Below, one piece after another: positions 35,546 through 47,006 of a stretch of DNA of 64,000 bases. The translations under genes and the position numbers were made by a program. Under the pieces are notes generated by a model. It searched no databases, was not told the origin of the DNA, and saw only the letters and a list, made by a program, of their open reading frames with translations. The DNA lies in contig ML677365.1 of the NCBI GenBank assembly GCA_007922305.1, positions 17,651,512 to 17,715,511 on the forward strand, given 5' to 3'. Each line of letters starts with the position of its first letter. Position 1 is the stretch's first letter. This DNA is from Dermatemys mawii. Lineage: Eukaryota; Chordata; Testudines; Dermatemydidae.

Positions 35546-36000
35546 TATTGCAGTGTTTCTCAGCTGAAGGTGGGGATCAGCCCCCAGGGAAGATCATTAA
35601 AGGCAATTGGGGTGGGACATGGAGCATTGCAAATTTTATCACAACTCTAATGCAAAGAATATCTTCTTCCCCTACTTCCTGCACATCCTTCTTCTTCTGC
35701 GTCAAGTATTTTCCATCAACCTTTTGAAACACACACACATTATATAGGCAAATCGCTGTTTTCAATGATAAATTTACTGTCAGAGTAAAAACTGGAAGGG
35801 GGTCCTGAAAATTTTTGATTTTGAATAAGAGCTCACGAACCTGATCTATTGTATTGCACCCTGTATACTAAAATACTACATAAAGAGATAAATAAGGATC
35901 TAATTTTCCCAATAGAATCCTTTACTCCTGTTTTAAATGACTACTTCAGTTGCCTACCCAAGTTTTTCAGTACAACATTTTCAATCTTTTAGTCTTAGGC

Positions 36001-36462
36001 CAGTGGTTTTCAAACTTTTTTCTGGCAACCCTGCTGAAGAAAATTGTTGATGCCTGCAACCCAATGGAGGTGGGGATGAGGGTTTTGTGGTGCAGGAAGG
36101 AGTGCGGGGTGTGGGGGGGCTCTAGACTGGAGCAGGGGATTGGAGCATGGGGTTGGGGTGCATGTTTACCTTGGGCACTTCCTGGTCAGCAGCACAGTGA
36201 GGGTGCTAAGGCAGGCTTCTCGCCTATCCTGGCACCATGTACCACACTGTGCCCTTGAAGTGCCCCCCCCCCCCCGCTTTGGAGCAGACTTGCTGCTGGC
36301 CACTTCTAGGGTGCAGCATGGTGTCAGAAGAGATGGGGACTAACCTGCCTTAGCCAAGCAGCACCGCCAATGGGACTTTTAGCAGCCTGGTTGGTGCTTA
36401 CCAGAACCACTGCTCTAATCTGTGACCCAATACTGGCTCACAACCGCAGTTTGAAAAACCAG
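36001..36462. mobile_element. hAT element, 462 bp
   Basis: Ends 'cagtggttttcaaactttt' and 'cagtttgaaaaaccag'. Octamers tcttaggc (35993-36000) and ttttaggc (36463-36470) differ at one base and have TA at the centre. No transposase. Confidence 0.85.
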
Positions 36463-36470
36463 TTTTAGGC

Positions 36471-38620
36471 AACTCGTTTGTGCTAATCCTGTGGCTGTAG
36501 GGCTACCACCTATTCTAAGATGTCTAACACCTCACCATTATTATAGGATAAATTGTGCAAGCAGTAGAAGATGTTCACAGACCCTAAAATTGCTTTTTGC
36601 AGCCTATGAAACACATTGGAAGATGGTAGTATTTTTCCAATATAATTATGTTATATACAGATTTGACCACATTGTATCACAGCCTAATGACACAACATCA
36701 AAATGTACAAGTTTGTGCTGTGAGAGAAACTCAGAAAAACAGCAATTACATTTTTGGTTCATTAAGAAGTTTCACTTATATGAAGACAGTAGGGTTTGGG
36801 TTCTCCAGTTTTCATATTCACCTAATTATGGGGCTGTGAAATTACTGGCTTTTTGGCAGAAAAGAAATGGCCCCAAATCCTTAATCTATGAAAAATCCAA
36901 ATTATGAAACTAACTGGTGGAGTGTCCAAAGGGAAAGAAAATCCCAGTAGTTTCTGAATTCAATTTTTGGTATTTCTCCCCCAGAGCCTCGGTTTTAAAG
37001 ATGGCTGCATTTTTTTATTTTTTTTTAAAGGAACAAATCCTACCTCAGCCCAAGTGGCCACAGTGAAACCTGATCTGTTACGCTGCATGGGGTTGGGGTG
37101 GAAGGGTAGAATTAGGGAGGCTTCACAGGGAATGTGCACCTATTGCTAAGGCTAAGATTTTGTTACCAAGTTACTTCCAGAGACCTCTGTGACATTTTCG
37201 CTTCAGCTCTGGAGAGGCAGGGCTGGATCTACTGTCAGTCATCAGGGCCCCCTGCAGCTCCCAGCCGCTATTGTTCCCTCCTCTCCACCCGCAGCCCTCA
37301 GCAGGCACAACAGGTGGTAGGGGCCTCTTGCCTTCCCCAAACCATCAAAATGGATAGCAGAGGGACCCCCCCACAGCTTCAAGACCGCACAGCTTCAAGC
37401 CCGCAGCTCCCAACTGCTAGGGGTAGACCCCACAGCTCCAAGCTGCTGCCAGCAGCAAGGTGGACCCTGTGCTTTCAGTCACTGGGGGTGGGGGAACCCT
37501 GGAGCCACAGCAGCTCCTCCCCCACTTCAATTGAGCTGTGTCAGTTCACACCAGGTGAGTATCTGGTTCCAGGTTTCTACCTCACTGTATATCTGTTAGT
37601 GAGTGACCAGCAGACATCCACCTTTTTCTATCCATGTTGCAGTGGTTCTCCAATATCTGGTTTGCCTTTATGCGAAGACTTCCAATCTTCCAAATCCAAT
37701 ATCTTTGTTTGCCAAGATGTTCTTTGATATGATCTTCAAAACTGCCCTCACATGGTCAGGGTTTGACCAGTGACTTGTCCTTTTTGATGGCTAGATGGCA
37801 GCGCAAGCAATTCAGATCTCTGGGGGTTTCTCTCTCTTTCTTACTCTGGTCATACAGCATTGCTTCCAACTTCCTTGCTGCAGAAATTGCAGCTTGTCCA
37901 TCTGTGAGACAGAGGCCTATTGGTGGTTTGCTATTCTGTGTCAGCCATGCTTGTCAGGCCTGACATACTCACCGTACTCCAACTCACTGTTGTCATAATC
38001 TGTATCTAACAGGTGTTGTGTAAAGTATCATATGCAAACTGGTGACACATTGGTCTTGAAAATCATTGTGTGGTGTATGTATGGGGAGTATACAAAGACT
38101 TATAAATATGGGTGCTAGAGTTATATTCTTAAAATATGTTTGGCAAGCAATGTATAAGACAAGTGTGCTTTAGACAAAGAAATGTATTTGCTTGTCTGAC
38201 TACGCTGGTTGTTGGGCAGAGACATTGAAGTTACTTTTACATAAATGCTAAGCAAAGTCATCAGATTAGTGAGTAAGGAATAGCCTCTTTCATATCACAA
38301 TGGGGGAGGAGATTGCAAAAATTAACATGTTGTTAGCTCTCTGGTGGATACAAGCTGAGCCCCCAAAAGGGCTTCCTTCCTCTTGAGGCACTGTCATGGA
38401 ACGTTGCAGGATAATGGAGCACGTTCACCTCTTGAGTGACTCCTAATGCTACATGCAGTACTGCAGGCCCTTTTCCTCTCCTGGCACCCCCTTAGAAAGT
38501 GTTGATCTCCTCTAGCAGTTTTTCAGTGGCTCAGCCTTCCAGCTGAGTTAGAAGATCAAAATGAACCCCTTCCGGGCTTTGACATTTGTAATTTAACGTT
38601 AAACAGATTTTTTCCCTGTA
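36471..38620. other. Intergenic DNA with spurious long frames
   Basis: Holds plus-strand frames of 138 codons (36491-36907) and 197 codons (37134-37727) with no domain-like composition and no splice context. The second is Ser/Pro-rich and lies in C-rich sequence typical of decayed mobile DNA. I cannot name any element here. Confidence 0.4.
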
Positions 38621-38623
38621 GTA

Positions 38624-38860
38624 TCAATTAGGGATGACAGAGTCACATCCTGTTAATGCATGTACTGCAGGAAGTATTGTGGAGAAGTCAGAAGTAAGTG
38701 TGTCACAAACTGCATGCAGAGATATGAAGCAATACTTGTCATTTGTGCTGATAATGGTGCCTGTTTCAATCCACATGGTAGCTGTGCATTCCACTTTTGG
38801 AAAGTAGTGAACAGAAAGGACCAAAACAACTGTATCAGATGACCTAAATACTACGGTTCC
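38624..38860 (-). pseudogene. Remnant of a repeat-borne protein with HALTGCD motif
   Basis: The minus-strand frame contains SSDTVVLVLSVHYF, WIETGTI, FISLHAV and VHALTGCDS in that order. This arrangement resembles large uncharacterised proteins that recur in many animal genomes as mobile-element cargo, but I cannot name the superfamily. The frame is short and lacks both ends. Alternative: a chance frame, though the ordered motifs argue against it. Confidence 0.4.
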
Positions 38861-38904
38861 TTTGACACCAAGAAAACCAAAAGCCATATGGGCACATACA
38901 GCAT

Positions 38905-38965
38905 GCATAAGAACGGCCATACTAGGTCAGAGGTCCATCTAGCCTAGTATCCTGTCTGCTGCCCT
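38905..38965 (-). mobile_element. L2/CR1-clade LINE 3' end
   Basis: Antisense 3' terminus: 'cataagaacggccatactag', 'gtcagaggtccatctagcc', 'tagtatcctgtct'. This is a very abundant LINE tail in turtles and other reptiles. Only the terminal 60 bp is present. Confidence 0.75.
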
Positions 38966-39097
38966 GCTGCATAGGTTGGAGCACCCCCAGGGAAAAATTG
39001 GTGGGTGCAGAGCACCACCAGTAGCTCTACCCCAGCTCACCTCCACTCCACCTCCTCCCCTGAGCGTGCCGCCAGGTCCTGCTTCTCCCCCTCCTTA

Positions 39098-39150
39098 AAT
39101 TAGAGTGAATAAATGAAGACTCGGCACACCATTGCTGAAAGGTTAACCTC
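39098..39150 (-). mobile_element. hAT end fragment
   Basis: The inverse complement of the left end found at 14461, 19066 and 40860: 'gagtgaataaatgaagactc' then 'ggcacaccattgctgaaagg'. The rest of the element is missing. Confidence 0.6.
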
Positions 39151-39847
39151 CAAATTCTATATAGGAAGAGTAGTGGGATACATCTCTTGTACATGCCTGC
39201 TGTAGAGTTCAGGAAGCATCTACGACCCACCTACTGCAGGCTGCGGCTGAGGATTACTCAGTCCTGTATGCATTATGCTGAGCACACAGCCCATTTCCAC
39301 CTGCTATGAACTGTGGGCCAGATCAAAAGAGATGAGACTGTAAAAAACATCTACAAATTATCTAATTCTCAACAACCCATGCACATGGCTGGAATTTGCC
39401 TAGAAATAGAAATCCTTGACAGGGTGCACAATCCACAGCTCATTTTAATCTGTATGTAGGCAGAATGTGTCAAGCAAGGACATTTTTCTTTAATTTAGCT
39501 CTAATTGATTTGTCCTTTTTTAAAAATAGTTCATTCGTAGATCGTCAGCCTGAACCCAAATACCATAATTTTACCTTAAGCACCCAGTGAATCAGTCTGC
39601 CCCCTTAATCGTCAGATTCACTGGCAACCTGTTATAATGAGTCTCAGGATCCAGGATCTCTTTTACTAAACATGCCAATCCACAATGTTTAGCTAGAATC
39701 AAAACCAGACAAGCATAAACACTGGACTTTCTTTAATAAGCAAATATATTACACAGACATCCCAGAGCTGTTTTCAACCTGATATATGTCCATGCTGTCA
39801 ATAAATGGCAGTGTTCAATACTGAGGATTATTTTTGTAAGTCAGCTG

Positions 39848-40135
39848 AGGATATGTCTATATTGCAGCGAGGAGGTGTGATTCCCAGCACAAGTAGACAG
39901 ACTTGCGCTAGCTCAGCTCTACCTTGTGTACTAAAAATAGCTGTGTGGACATTGCTGCACTGGTGGCAGCTTAGGACACTCAAGTCCAAGCCCACCTGAT
40001 CCCCTGCATTTGAGCTCAAGTGTCTGGCTGAGTTACTGCCAGTGCCACAATATCTCACTAATTTTAACCCACTAGCTGGAGCTGAGCTAACTGCATTGGG
40101 AATCACACCTCCCAGCTGCACAGTAGACATACCCT
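39848..40135. mobile_element. Foldback DNA element, 288 bp
   Basis: Outer ends 'aggatatgtctatattgcag' and 'cacagtagacataccct' pair, and the pairing continues inward: 'gaggtgtgattcccagc' at 39870 is mirrored by 'gggaatcacacctccc' at 40098, and 'ctagctcagct' by 'agctgagctaact'. The whole unit could fold into one long hairpin. Non-coding. Confidence 0.75.
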
Positions 40136-40303
40136 AAAAGCACCAGATTGATCCCAATATCTATGGTATTTATAAGGTGTCTTTTACACGCAACTACTTA
40201 TCAAAAACTGGATTTGTACATGTCAACTGGCACTCTGTTCTTCACTGCAAATGCAAGATATATCTTTGTAGATATAGGATAAATCTAGCTATGTGCTCTA
40301 AGG

Positions 40304-40563
40304 CAGCGGTCTTCAAAGTTTTTCCTCCGCAGTCCCTTTTCACAGAGGAAAAACTCGCGTGGCCTCTGGGAGCAGGGGGGCGGGGTACGTCCGCCGAAAT
40401 GCCGCCACAGAAACTGGAAGCTTCCGCTTTCCGCGGCGCATTTTGGCAGGACAAAAGTAGACCAGCTAGGAATTCGGCGGTCTCCTGGGTGGGATCGGCG
40501 GCGGTGCAGGGGTCTCGCGCACCCCCAGGGGTGGTCTTGCGCACCTCACTTTGAAGACCACTG
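40304..40563. mobile_element. hAT element, 260 bp
   Basis: Ends 'cagcggtcttcaaagttttt' and 'cactttgaagaccactg'. Perfect octamer ctctaagg at 40296-40303 and 40564-40571, TA-centred. Same subfamily as 19962-20193, sharing 'tccgccgaaatgc'-type CpG-rich internal words, and inserted into a similar octamer. Confidence 0.9.
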
Positions 40564-40859
40564 CTCTAAGGGAGAGGAAATATGTGAGTGCAAGAGACTC
40601 ATTAGGCCAGACTTTTAGAGACAGGGTGCTGGAGGTGTGGCTACAGAAATTGCATACAGACCTGTTGTGCCTGCAAATCTTGCATTTGCAAGTGAAAATC
40701 AGATAAGTGCCTAAATGCCAATTTGCATGTACAAATCTAAATCTTGCTAACAGGTATTGGTACTTAAATACTGACATAAGACACCTTATAAATACCATGA
40801 TAGATTAGATTAACCAATTGCCATGAATGTACACAGAAGTGCTGCAGGCACAATGTAAG

Positions 40860-41168
40860 TAAGGGGTCGGCAGCCTTTCAGAAGTGCTGTGCCGAGCCTT
40901 CGTTTATTCACTAATTTAAGGTTTTGCGTGCCAGTAATACATTTTAATGTTTTTAGAAAGTCTCTGTCTAGAGATCTGTAATATAGAACTAAACTATTAT
41001 TGGATACAAAGTAAATAAGGTTTTTAAAGTGTTTAGGAAGCTTCATTTAAAATTAAATTAAAATGCAGAGCCCCCCAGACCAGTGGCTAGGACCCAGGCA
41101 GTGTGAATGCCACTGAAAATCACTCGTATGCTGCCTTTAGCATGCGTGCCATAGGTTGCCTACCCCTG
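40860..41168. mobile_element. hAT element, about 309 bp
   Basis: Ends 'aggggtcggcagcctttcag' and 'ataggttgcctacccct'. It belongs to the family of 19066-19640 but I could not find a matching octamer on the two sides, so one flank may have been altered by recombination. Confidence 0.7.
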
Positions 41169-41570
41169 CCCTAAAACGTGAAGGTTAATCTTTTTTATTA
41201 TTCTGTTTAATGTAACTGTGGAAATTGGTCATAATTGCTTGGGGTCCTACACTATCAACTTCAATGGGATTTGAGGATACTTAAGAGCCACAGAACTTTT
41301 CTTCTAAAAATAAATCAGTAATTTAGAGCAAAGTCTCACAGCCCCTGAAATAAAGATGAAAACATATCAGGTGAGAAAAGGGAGGTATATCCTTGGAAAA
41401 TATGCAATAGTGAAAAATGGAGCTCTTCATGGTAGGGACACTAAAAACAGATTGAACACATGTGGATATTGAGAACATCCAGAGTTACAGTGGTTCAGGT
41501 TTAAAATGGTTTTGAAGAAATATTACACAAGCCAACCTCACAGTAATGAACATTAGGAAAAAATTTTCCC

Positions 41571-42332
41571 TACTGGCATAGGCGTGTGCATGGGGTGTGC
41601 CAGGTATGTCCAGACACACCCTAATGCAGGTGTGGGCAACCTCATCCTGCACAGCCTGCCTGAGCTCCCAGCCAGCGAGGCTACCCCTGGTCCCACCCCT
41701 GCCTTCCCCCATCCCCTGGTGCCTCAGTGCACCATGTCCAGGAGCAGCCCTGGACAGCATTGCAGTGGCATGGCTCTGGCGGGACCTGAGCTCCTGCCGC
41801 TCGGAGCAGCGTGGCAAGGGGACGTGGCTGCAAGCACCAGTGGGCTGAGGGGCAGGAGCTCAGGCCCCGCCCCAGAGCCATGCTGCTGCAGCGCTGTCCA
41901 AGGCCGCTCCTGGATGCAGCGCACTAAGGCTCCAGGAGAAGGAGGGGGTAAGTGTTATGGTAAGAGGACCGGGGGGGTTGGATAAGGGACAGGGCGTCCC
42001 GGGGGAAGTCAGAGGACAGGGAGCGGGGGTGGTGGTGGATGAGGCAGAAGTTCTTGGGGGAGTCGCTCAGGGGATGGGGAAGGTTGGGTAGGGGATGTGG
42101 TCCTTGGGGGGCAGTTAGGGTGGAGGGGGGGTCTCAGGAGGGAGTGGTCAGGGGACAAGGAGCAGGGAGGCTTAGATAAGGGGTGGGGTCCTGCAGGGAA
42201 GGCAGGGGTCCCAGGAAGGGGAAGTCAGGGGATGGGAAGTGGGAGGGAGTGGATGGGGGCAGGGCTAGGAAGGACTCCCTGGGGGCACACCCTAATGAAA
42301 TGTGCTGTGCATGCCTATGCCTACTGGCAGGA
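41571..42332. mobile_element. Inverted-repeat DNA element with G-rich interior
   Basis: 'ggcataggcgtgtgcatgggg' on the left pairs with 'gtgcatgcctatgcc' on the right, and 'acaccctaatg' occurs near both ends. The sequence tactggca occurs at both outer borders. The right half of the interior is G-rich ('gggtggagggggggtc') and its open frames are spurious. Confidence 0.6.
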
Positions 42333-42892
42333 TTATGCCAAAGCTACCTACTGCAGGGCTTCTTGCACCTTCTTCTGTCCTTGGCTCTGCCCCACCCATG
42401 CTCTGAGCCAGCAAAGCAGAGCCAGCTAGGAATATGAGGTGGCAAATTGTACCCTTTGAAGAGCTGCTGGAAATTACTCCCTACCTGAAGCAAGAAGGGA
42501 GCATATGGGGAGCTGTGACTGAGTTACAATGGCTCCCAGGGCAGCACAGCTATATGCCCCTTTCTATGCAAGGCTTACTGCAAAAGGCTCAATCAGCTCT
42601 GAACAGTCCCCAGCACAGTGGTATTACTGTTGTAAACTTCAGATGTTTTGCAAAACTAGTGGACAAAATTGCTCCTCCATTCTAAAATAAGAGTAGGAGC
42701 AGAATTGATCTCGTAATTCACTCTAGAAAGCAGCCTTTGCTGAAGTAATTGACTCTGGAGGCCACTGAAAGTGCTTTTAACATTTTGAGGTAGACCATAA
42801 CCCTTTCACATTGTTTTCTTGAGATGATAATGGATAGCAGTGTGGTTAAAATATAGGAGTATAGGTCAGAACCTCTTTATCTTTAATCAGTG

Positions 42893-43075
42893 GGGGTAGC
42901 TATGTTAATCTGGAATTGCACAAGTGACCAAGAGTCCTGTGGCATCTTAAAGACTAACTAAAGTATTAGAGCACTGCATGCATTCGACGAAGTGGGTATT
43001 AGCCCACGAAAGCTTATGCTCTAATACTTCAGTTAGTCTTTAAGGTGCCACAGGACTCTGTCACTTCCTCTTATC
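42893..43075 (+). mobile_element. Short Penelope-like terminal repeat palindrome
   Basis: Two 43-bp arms, 42931-42973 and 43017-43059, are inverse complements with only a few mismatches ('agagtcctgtggca' to 'gtgccacaggactct'). The loop holds the hammerhead-like motif. The unit equals the two inverted ends of the 27340-28315 element with all internal sequence removed. Confidence 0.75.
42978..43022 (+). ncRNA. Hammerhead ribozyme-like motif, degraded
   Basis: tcgacga at 42984-42990, hairpin gtggg-tattag-cccac, gaaa at 43008-43011, then gc-ttat-gc-tc. Stem II, GAAA, stem III and the cleavage-site UC are intact, but the first box reads UCGACGA where CUGANGA is required. Cleavage is therefore not expected. 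Confidence 0.55.
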
Positions 43076-43084
43076 TTTGTTACA

Positions 43085-43250
43085 GTACAGACTTTGGATA
43101 TAACCTTAGGCAAATCACTCAGTTCTTTGGTTGTCACATCTGTACAATGAAGATGAACAACTATCTCCTACAACTGTTGTGAGAATTTATTAGCAACAGC
43201 TAAGATCCTTGGATGGAAGCGATAGGGTCAGTCCCTGCAATACTTTGTGT
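43085..43250 (-). repeat. MIR-like SINE fragment
   Basis: 'ttaggcaaatcactcagttc', 'cacatctgtacaatg' and 'caactgttgtgagaattta' follow the order of a MIR core in antisense. Diverged, no end sequences. Confidence 0.5.
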
Positions 43251-43267
43251 TAAATTCAACTGCTGGT

Positions 43268-43390
43268 TACCCAGGGTACGTTTACACTGCAATATAAATC
43301 CATGAGTTAGCAGAACTCAAGTTAGAAGACCATGGTTTGTTAACCTAGGCTTGAGTGTCTACTCTCATTTGTAACCACAGGTTAGGAATT
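43268..43390. mobile_element. Fragment of inverted-repeat DNA element
   Basis: 'agggtacgtttacactgcaa' is the family end and 'gagtgtctactctcatttg' a possible inner partner. Right terminus not clear because CR1 sequence begins at about 43400. Confidence 0.4.
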
Positions 43391-43399
43391 GTTGAACCT

Positions 43400-44275
43400 T
43401 GGGTCCCAACCTGGAACTTTGTGGATGATACCAACCTGGAAGGGGTTGCAAGTGCTTTGGAGGATAGAATTAAAATTCAAAATGATCTGGACAAACTGGA
43501 GAAATTGGATGATATTCAATAAGGATAAATGCAAAATACTGAACTTAGGAAGGAACAATCAGCTACATACATACAAAGTGGGAAATGACTGCCTAGGAAG
43601 GAGTACTGCTGAAAGGGACCACAAGCTAAATATGAGTCAGTGCAACATTGTTGAACAAAAAAAAAAAAGGGGAGGGGAGGCAAACATTGTTCTGGGATGC
43701 ATTAGCAGGAGTGTTGTAAGCAAGACATAAATAATAATTTTTCCACTCTAATCTGTGCTGATACAGCCTCAACTGAAGTATTGTGTCCAGTTCTGGGTGC
43801 CACATTTCAGGAAAGATGTGGACAAATTGGAGAAAGTTCAGAGAACAGCAACAAAAGTGATTACAAGTCTAGAAAACATGACTTATGAGGAAAAATTGAA
43901 CAAAAATGGATTTGTTTAGAAGAGAAGACTGAGGAGAGATGTAACAGTTTTCAAGTACATAAAAGGTTGTTACAATGAAGAGCATGAAAAATTGTTCTCT
44001 TTAACCTCTGAGGATAGGACAATAAACTTAAATTAGGCTTAATGGGCTTAAATTGCAGCCAAGGTGGTCTATGTTGGACATTAGGAAAAACTTTCTGGTT
44101 AAACACTGGAACAAATGGCCCAGGGAGGTTGTGGAAACTCCATCATTGGAGGTTTTTAAGAAGTTAGACACATTCTGTCAGGAATGGTCTAATTATTATG
44201 TTATCCTGCCTTGAGTGCAGGGGACTGGACTAGATGACCTACTGAGGTCCCTTCCAGTCCTATAAATTATATGAC
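43400..44275 (+). mobile_element. CR1 LINE 3' portion
   Basis: The plus strand encodes broken pieces of the CR1 polymerase C-terminus (FNKDKCKILNLGRNN, then LNMSQ and LGCISRSV) and continues through the non-coding 3' region ('gtccagttctgggtgccaca', 'tcaagtacataaaaggttg', 'gactggactagatgaccta', 'aggtcccttccagtcctat'). At about 875 bp this is the longest LINE copy in the window. Frameshifts and stops show that it is dead. Confidence 0.85.
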
Positions 44276-46877
44276 CAGCAGATTAATTTTTGCAGCCATT
44301 GAAACAAAGACATGCAACCTATTGCTTCTGTACCATTCACTTCCACAACCAAAACAGAATCTGAGCAAACAGATCAGTCATTTCATACTAACTAGTCAAC
44401 AGGCAATAGAAGAGTGTTTCAAAGGCTAATAACTAATGGGAGTTATCACTATTTGTGCCTTTGAAAATGTTCCCCAATTAGCCTACTGAATTACCAACAC
44501 CAAATCAGCTGGTTGTTCATCTCTCTCCCGAAGTGCACACACATGAGAAAATATTTAAATGAGAGATCCAGAATAAGACTAAAAATATAATGACTAATTC
44601 CACGAATGTGGGCTTAATTTAAATTATAGAAGGAAAGAGATTTATTTTCAGTCACCAATTCTGAAGCCATGATTACAATCAATAAAAGATAGGATCACAA
44701 GGTGGGGCACTGGCAAATAAAGATTTGTACTGAGGTTGAGAGGCATTTAAATTATTTTAGGACATATTCCCAACTCCATGCACACACATTATTCCTAAAA
44801 CCAGAGTTATTCATGCACATCATAGGGGAGAATGGCCTCCTAAAAGGTATATAGGAGATAAAATAAATTGTATGAATAAAATGCAACTGCCATTTGTGAT
44901 TCAGCAAGTTGCTTTATTCTCTGACGTCACCATAAACTCTCATGTGACCAAACAGAGCAGTAATGGATTTATTTATTCCATACCCTTTTTATTAAGTCAC
45001 TAATAAGCTTTCTCTACCAGTATGCTAACCATTCACCATCAGGTGGTTACTAACATTAGCACAAATCACCCCTTCAGTTGATTCTTCTGTAGCTATGGCA
45101 GTCAACTCTCCTCAGATCTAGCACTGGAGCAAGGCATTGACCTCATGGCTTAGAAGCAGAGCAGAATTTTAACAACTTATATGTTTGATATACTGCAAGA
45201 TTTTTTCCCATCTTCTTCCATTCAGCACTAAGTTACTGTTTCACTTTCCTGCTGCATTTCAACTTCCTAGAGAGGAGACTCTTAATGAAAGACAGATAGT
45301 GCTGCTTTTATTGCCCTGACCCAGCATGCTAGGAAGATGGCTATGGACCAATTGCAGGATGAGCCAGTTGGAATGCTTTCTATAAAAACAGAACAAATCA
45401 GAGAAAATGTGTAGCTGGCCAGTTAGTAGTTAGGGAGCACTATGGTGGCAACAGTAACTATTTTTTTTAAGCAGACACTTTTGGCAGATTCAAGAACACT
45501 GAAGAGCTACAGCAGTTGACTGAAGGGATGGAGATCATAATACTAAGCTTTTAAGATTTCCTGACTTCTAATCCTAGGAGGAAGAACTCAGTGTATTTAT
45601 AGATGACATCATAAAGCTCAAGAAGCCTTTTTACGTTCATGCCGACTTTGCTTACTGCATTTGTAACACAGAATACAGAGTCAAGAGAAAGTCCTGAAAG
45701 AAACTGCTTCAAAGAGAAATTTATCATTCAGAAATAGTGAACTGCAAGACTGATAAAATACCTGTATCACTGAAAATACAATCAAGGTAAGAAGCATAGC
45801 TTTAGTCTTTCATTCCATGGAATTGTTTTAAATGTTTAATATTGGATTCCCAAAGTTTCCTCCATAGTAACAGATCCTGTGCCAGAAAAAGCTAAGGCTC
45901 ATGCTCTCAGAAATTAATTACGTAGCAGTGTGCAATAAAACACACAGGATCATGTTATGCAACTAAGCATCTGGGAAGATTAATCCTGATTTTTTTTTTT
46001 TTTTTTAAAAAGAAAAACCTCTAAATGCAAAATAGCTCTGCAGCAGGAAAAGGATGACAGCAAAGGAAACTAAAGGATTTTTGCAACAAACAAAAATGAA
46101 CATTAGGAAGCACAATTTTATGAAAGAAAACAAATATCAGAAATATTGAGCATTTAGGGTGTTATCTTTAGAGATGCTGAGCACCTATCAATTCCCACTG
46201 AAATATGGAGTAACTCCATCAAGAGTTGGAAGTGTGAACATCCAGCAATCTCAGAAGCAGGTTTCTGCCCATGTGGCGACTAAAGAGCAAGGACTTGGGG
46301 AGAAGATGAAGCATCAAGAAAGATTTCAGTGGTGGTGCCGTCAAACCAATGGCATACACAAGCAATGTTGCTTTGTGTAAAAATACTAAATAATGTTGCT
46401 TAGCTGAATACCAGAGTATTGATTGTAAGCTCTTTGCTCAGGACCCATGTCTCCTTTTATGTTAGTAAAGCATTTAGCAGATAGTGTATGCTGCCAAAAA
46501 TAAACAGTAAATATTAATGGGGATCAGCCCAAATAAAATTTGGCTTCAAGTAAATAAGTGTGGTTATTACAAAAAAAATGATTATAAGAGTAACCTTAGA
46601 TCAGTTCATATCCACTCTATATGTGTCTGCCAAATCACATTTGCCTAATTTACTGACAAGAACAAGCTTTTCCTATGATCAGCAAGCTAATAGCTACAGG
46701 TCATGCTTATATTCCTACCAATTAAGAAAAGTTCACAAATGTATAATGAAGTTGATTGTATAAATGAATGTTTGTGTGTATGCTGAATGTTAAATGTATA
46801 AATGAAGTTTAACAAAATCATTTCTATAAAATTAATTTAAAAAAATTAGGACTCATTCTGACATATTAAGTCTATTT
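44276..46877 (-). other. NDUFAF6: NDUFAF6 3' flank and possible 3' UTR
   Basis: AT-rich DNA downstream of the NDUFAF6 stop. I see no canonical AATAAA on the minus strand until about 45305-45310, with a variant ATTAAA near 45835, so the UTR could reach 1.0-1.6 kb. Around 46160-46215 a 'gatgctgagcacctatcaattccca' stretch is a fragment of a small foldback family also seen at 47190-47270 and 60689-60807. Nothing else recognised. Confidence 0.35.
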
Positions 46878-47006
46878 TTAATATTTTTTTCCCCAGGATC
46901 TAATATATAAATACAACGGTAGTAATGTGCTCTTCTTATTTAAGCTTGGATGGAATATGTTGAAATCTACTTTCTGTATTTTATATAAATAATCCTCTAA
47001 AGCAAC
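46878..47006 (-). CDS. NDUFAF6: NDUFAF6 terminal exon
   Basis: 129 bp, 42 codons plus TAA (46880-46878). Begins [15 protein letters not shown] after 'tttctag' and ends YIRSWGKKY. The run [19 protein letters not shown] is the most conserved part. The upstream neighbour exon ends in phase 0, so the join is exact. Confidence 0.95.
   Translation of the reverse strand, partial: VALEDYLYKIQKVDFNIFHPSLNKKSTLLPLYLYIRSWGKKY

Noticed and set aside
36491..36907. 138-codon plus-strand frame as a gene or envelope-like remnant
   Set aside because: No signal peptide, zinc or enzyme motif and no homology I recognise; consistent with chance.
37134..37727. 197-codon plus-strand open frame
   Set aside because: No recognisable domain, no splice context, low-complexity middle; overlaps C-rich decayed DNA.
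38040..38300. Possible LTR or endogenous retrovirus piece
   Set aside because: No paired long repeats, primer-binding site or polypurine tract and no viral motif seen.
43085..43110. tRNA gene or tRNA-derived SINE promoter
   Set aside because: No intact A and B boxes; the signal is MIR-core-like only.
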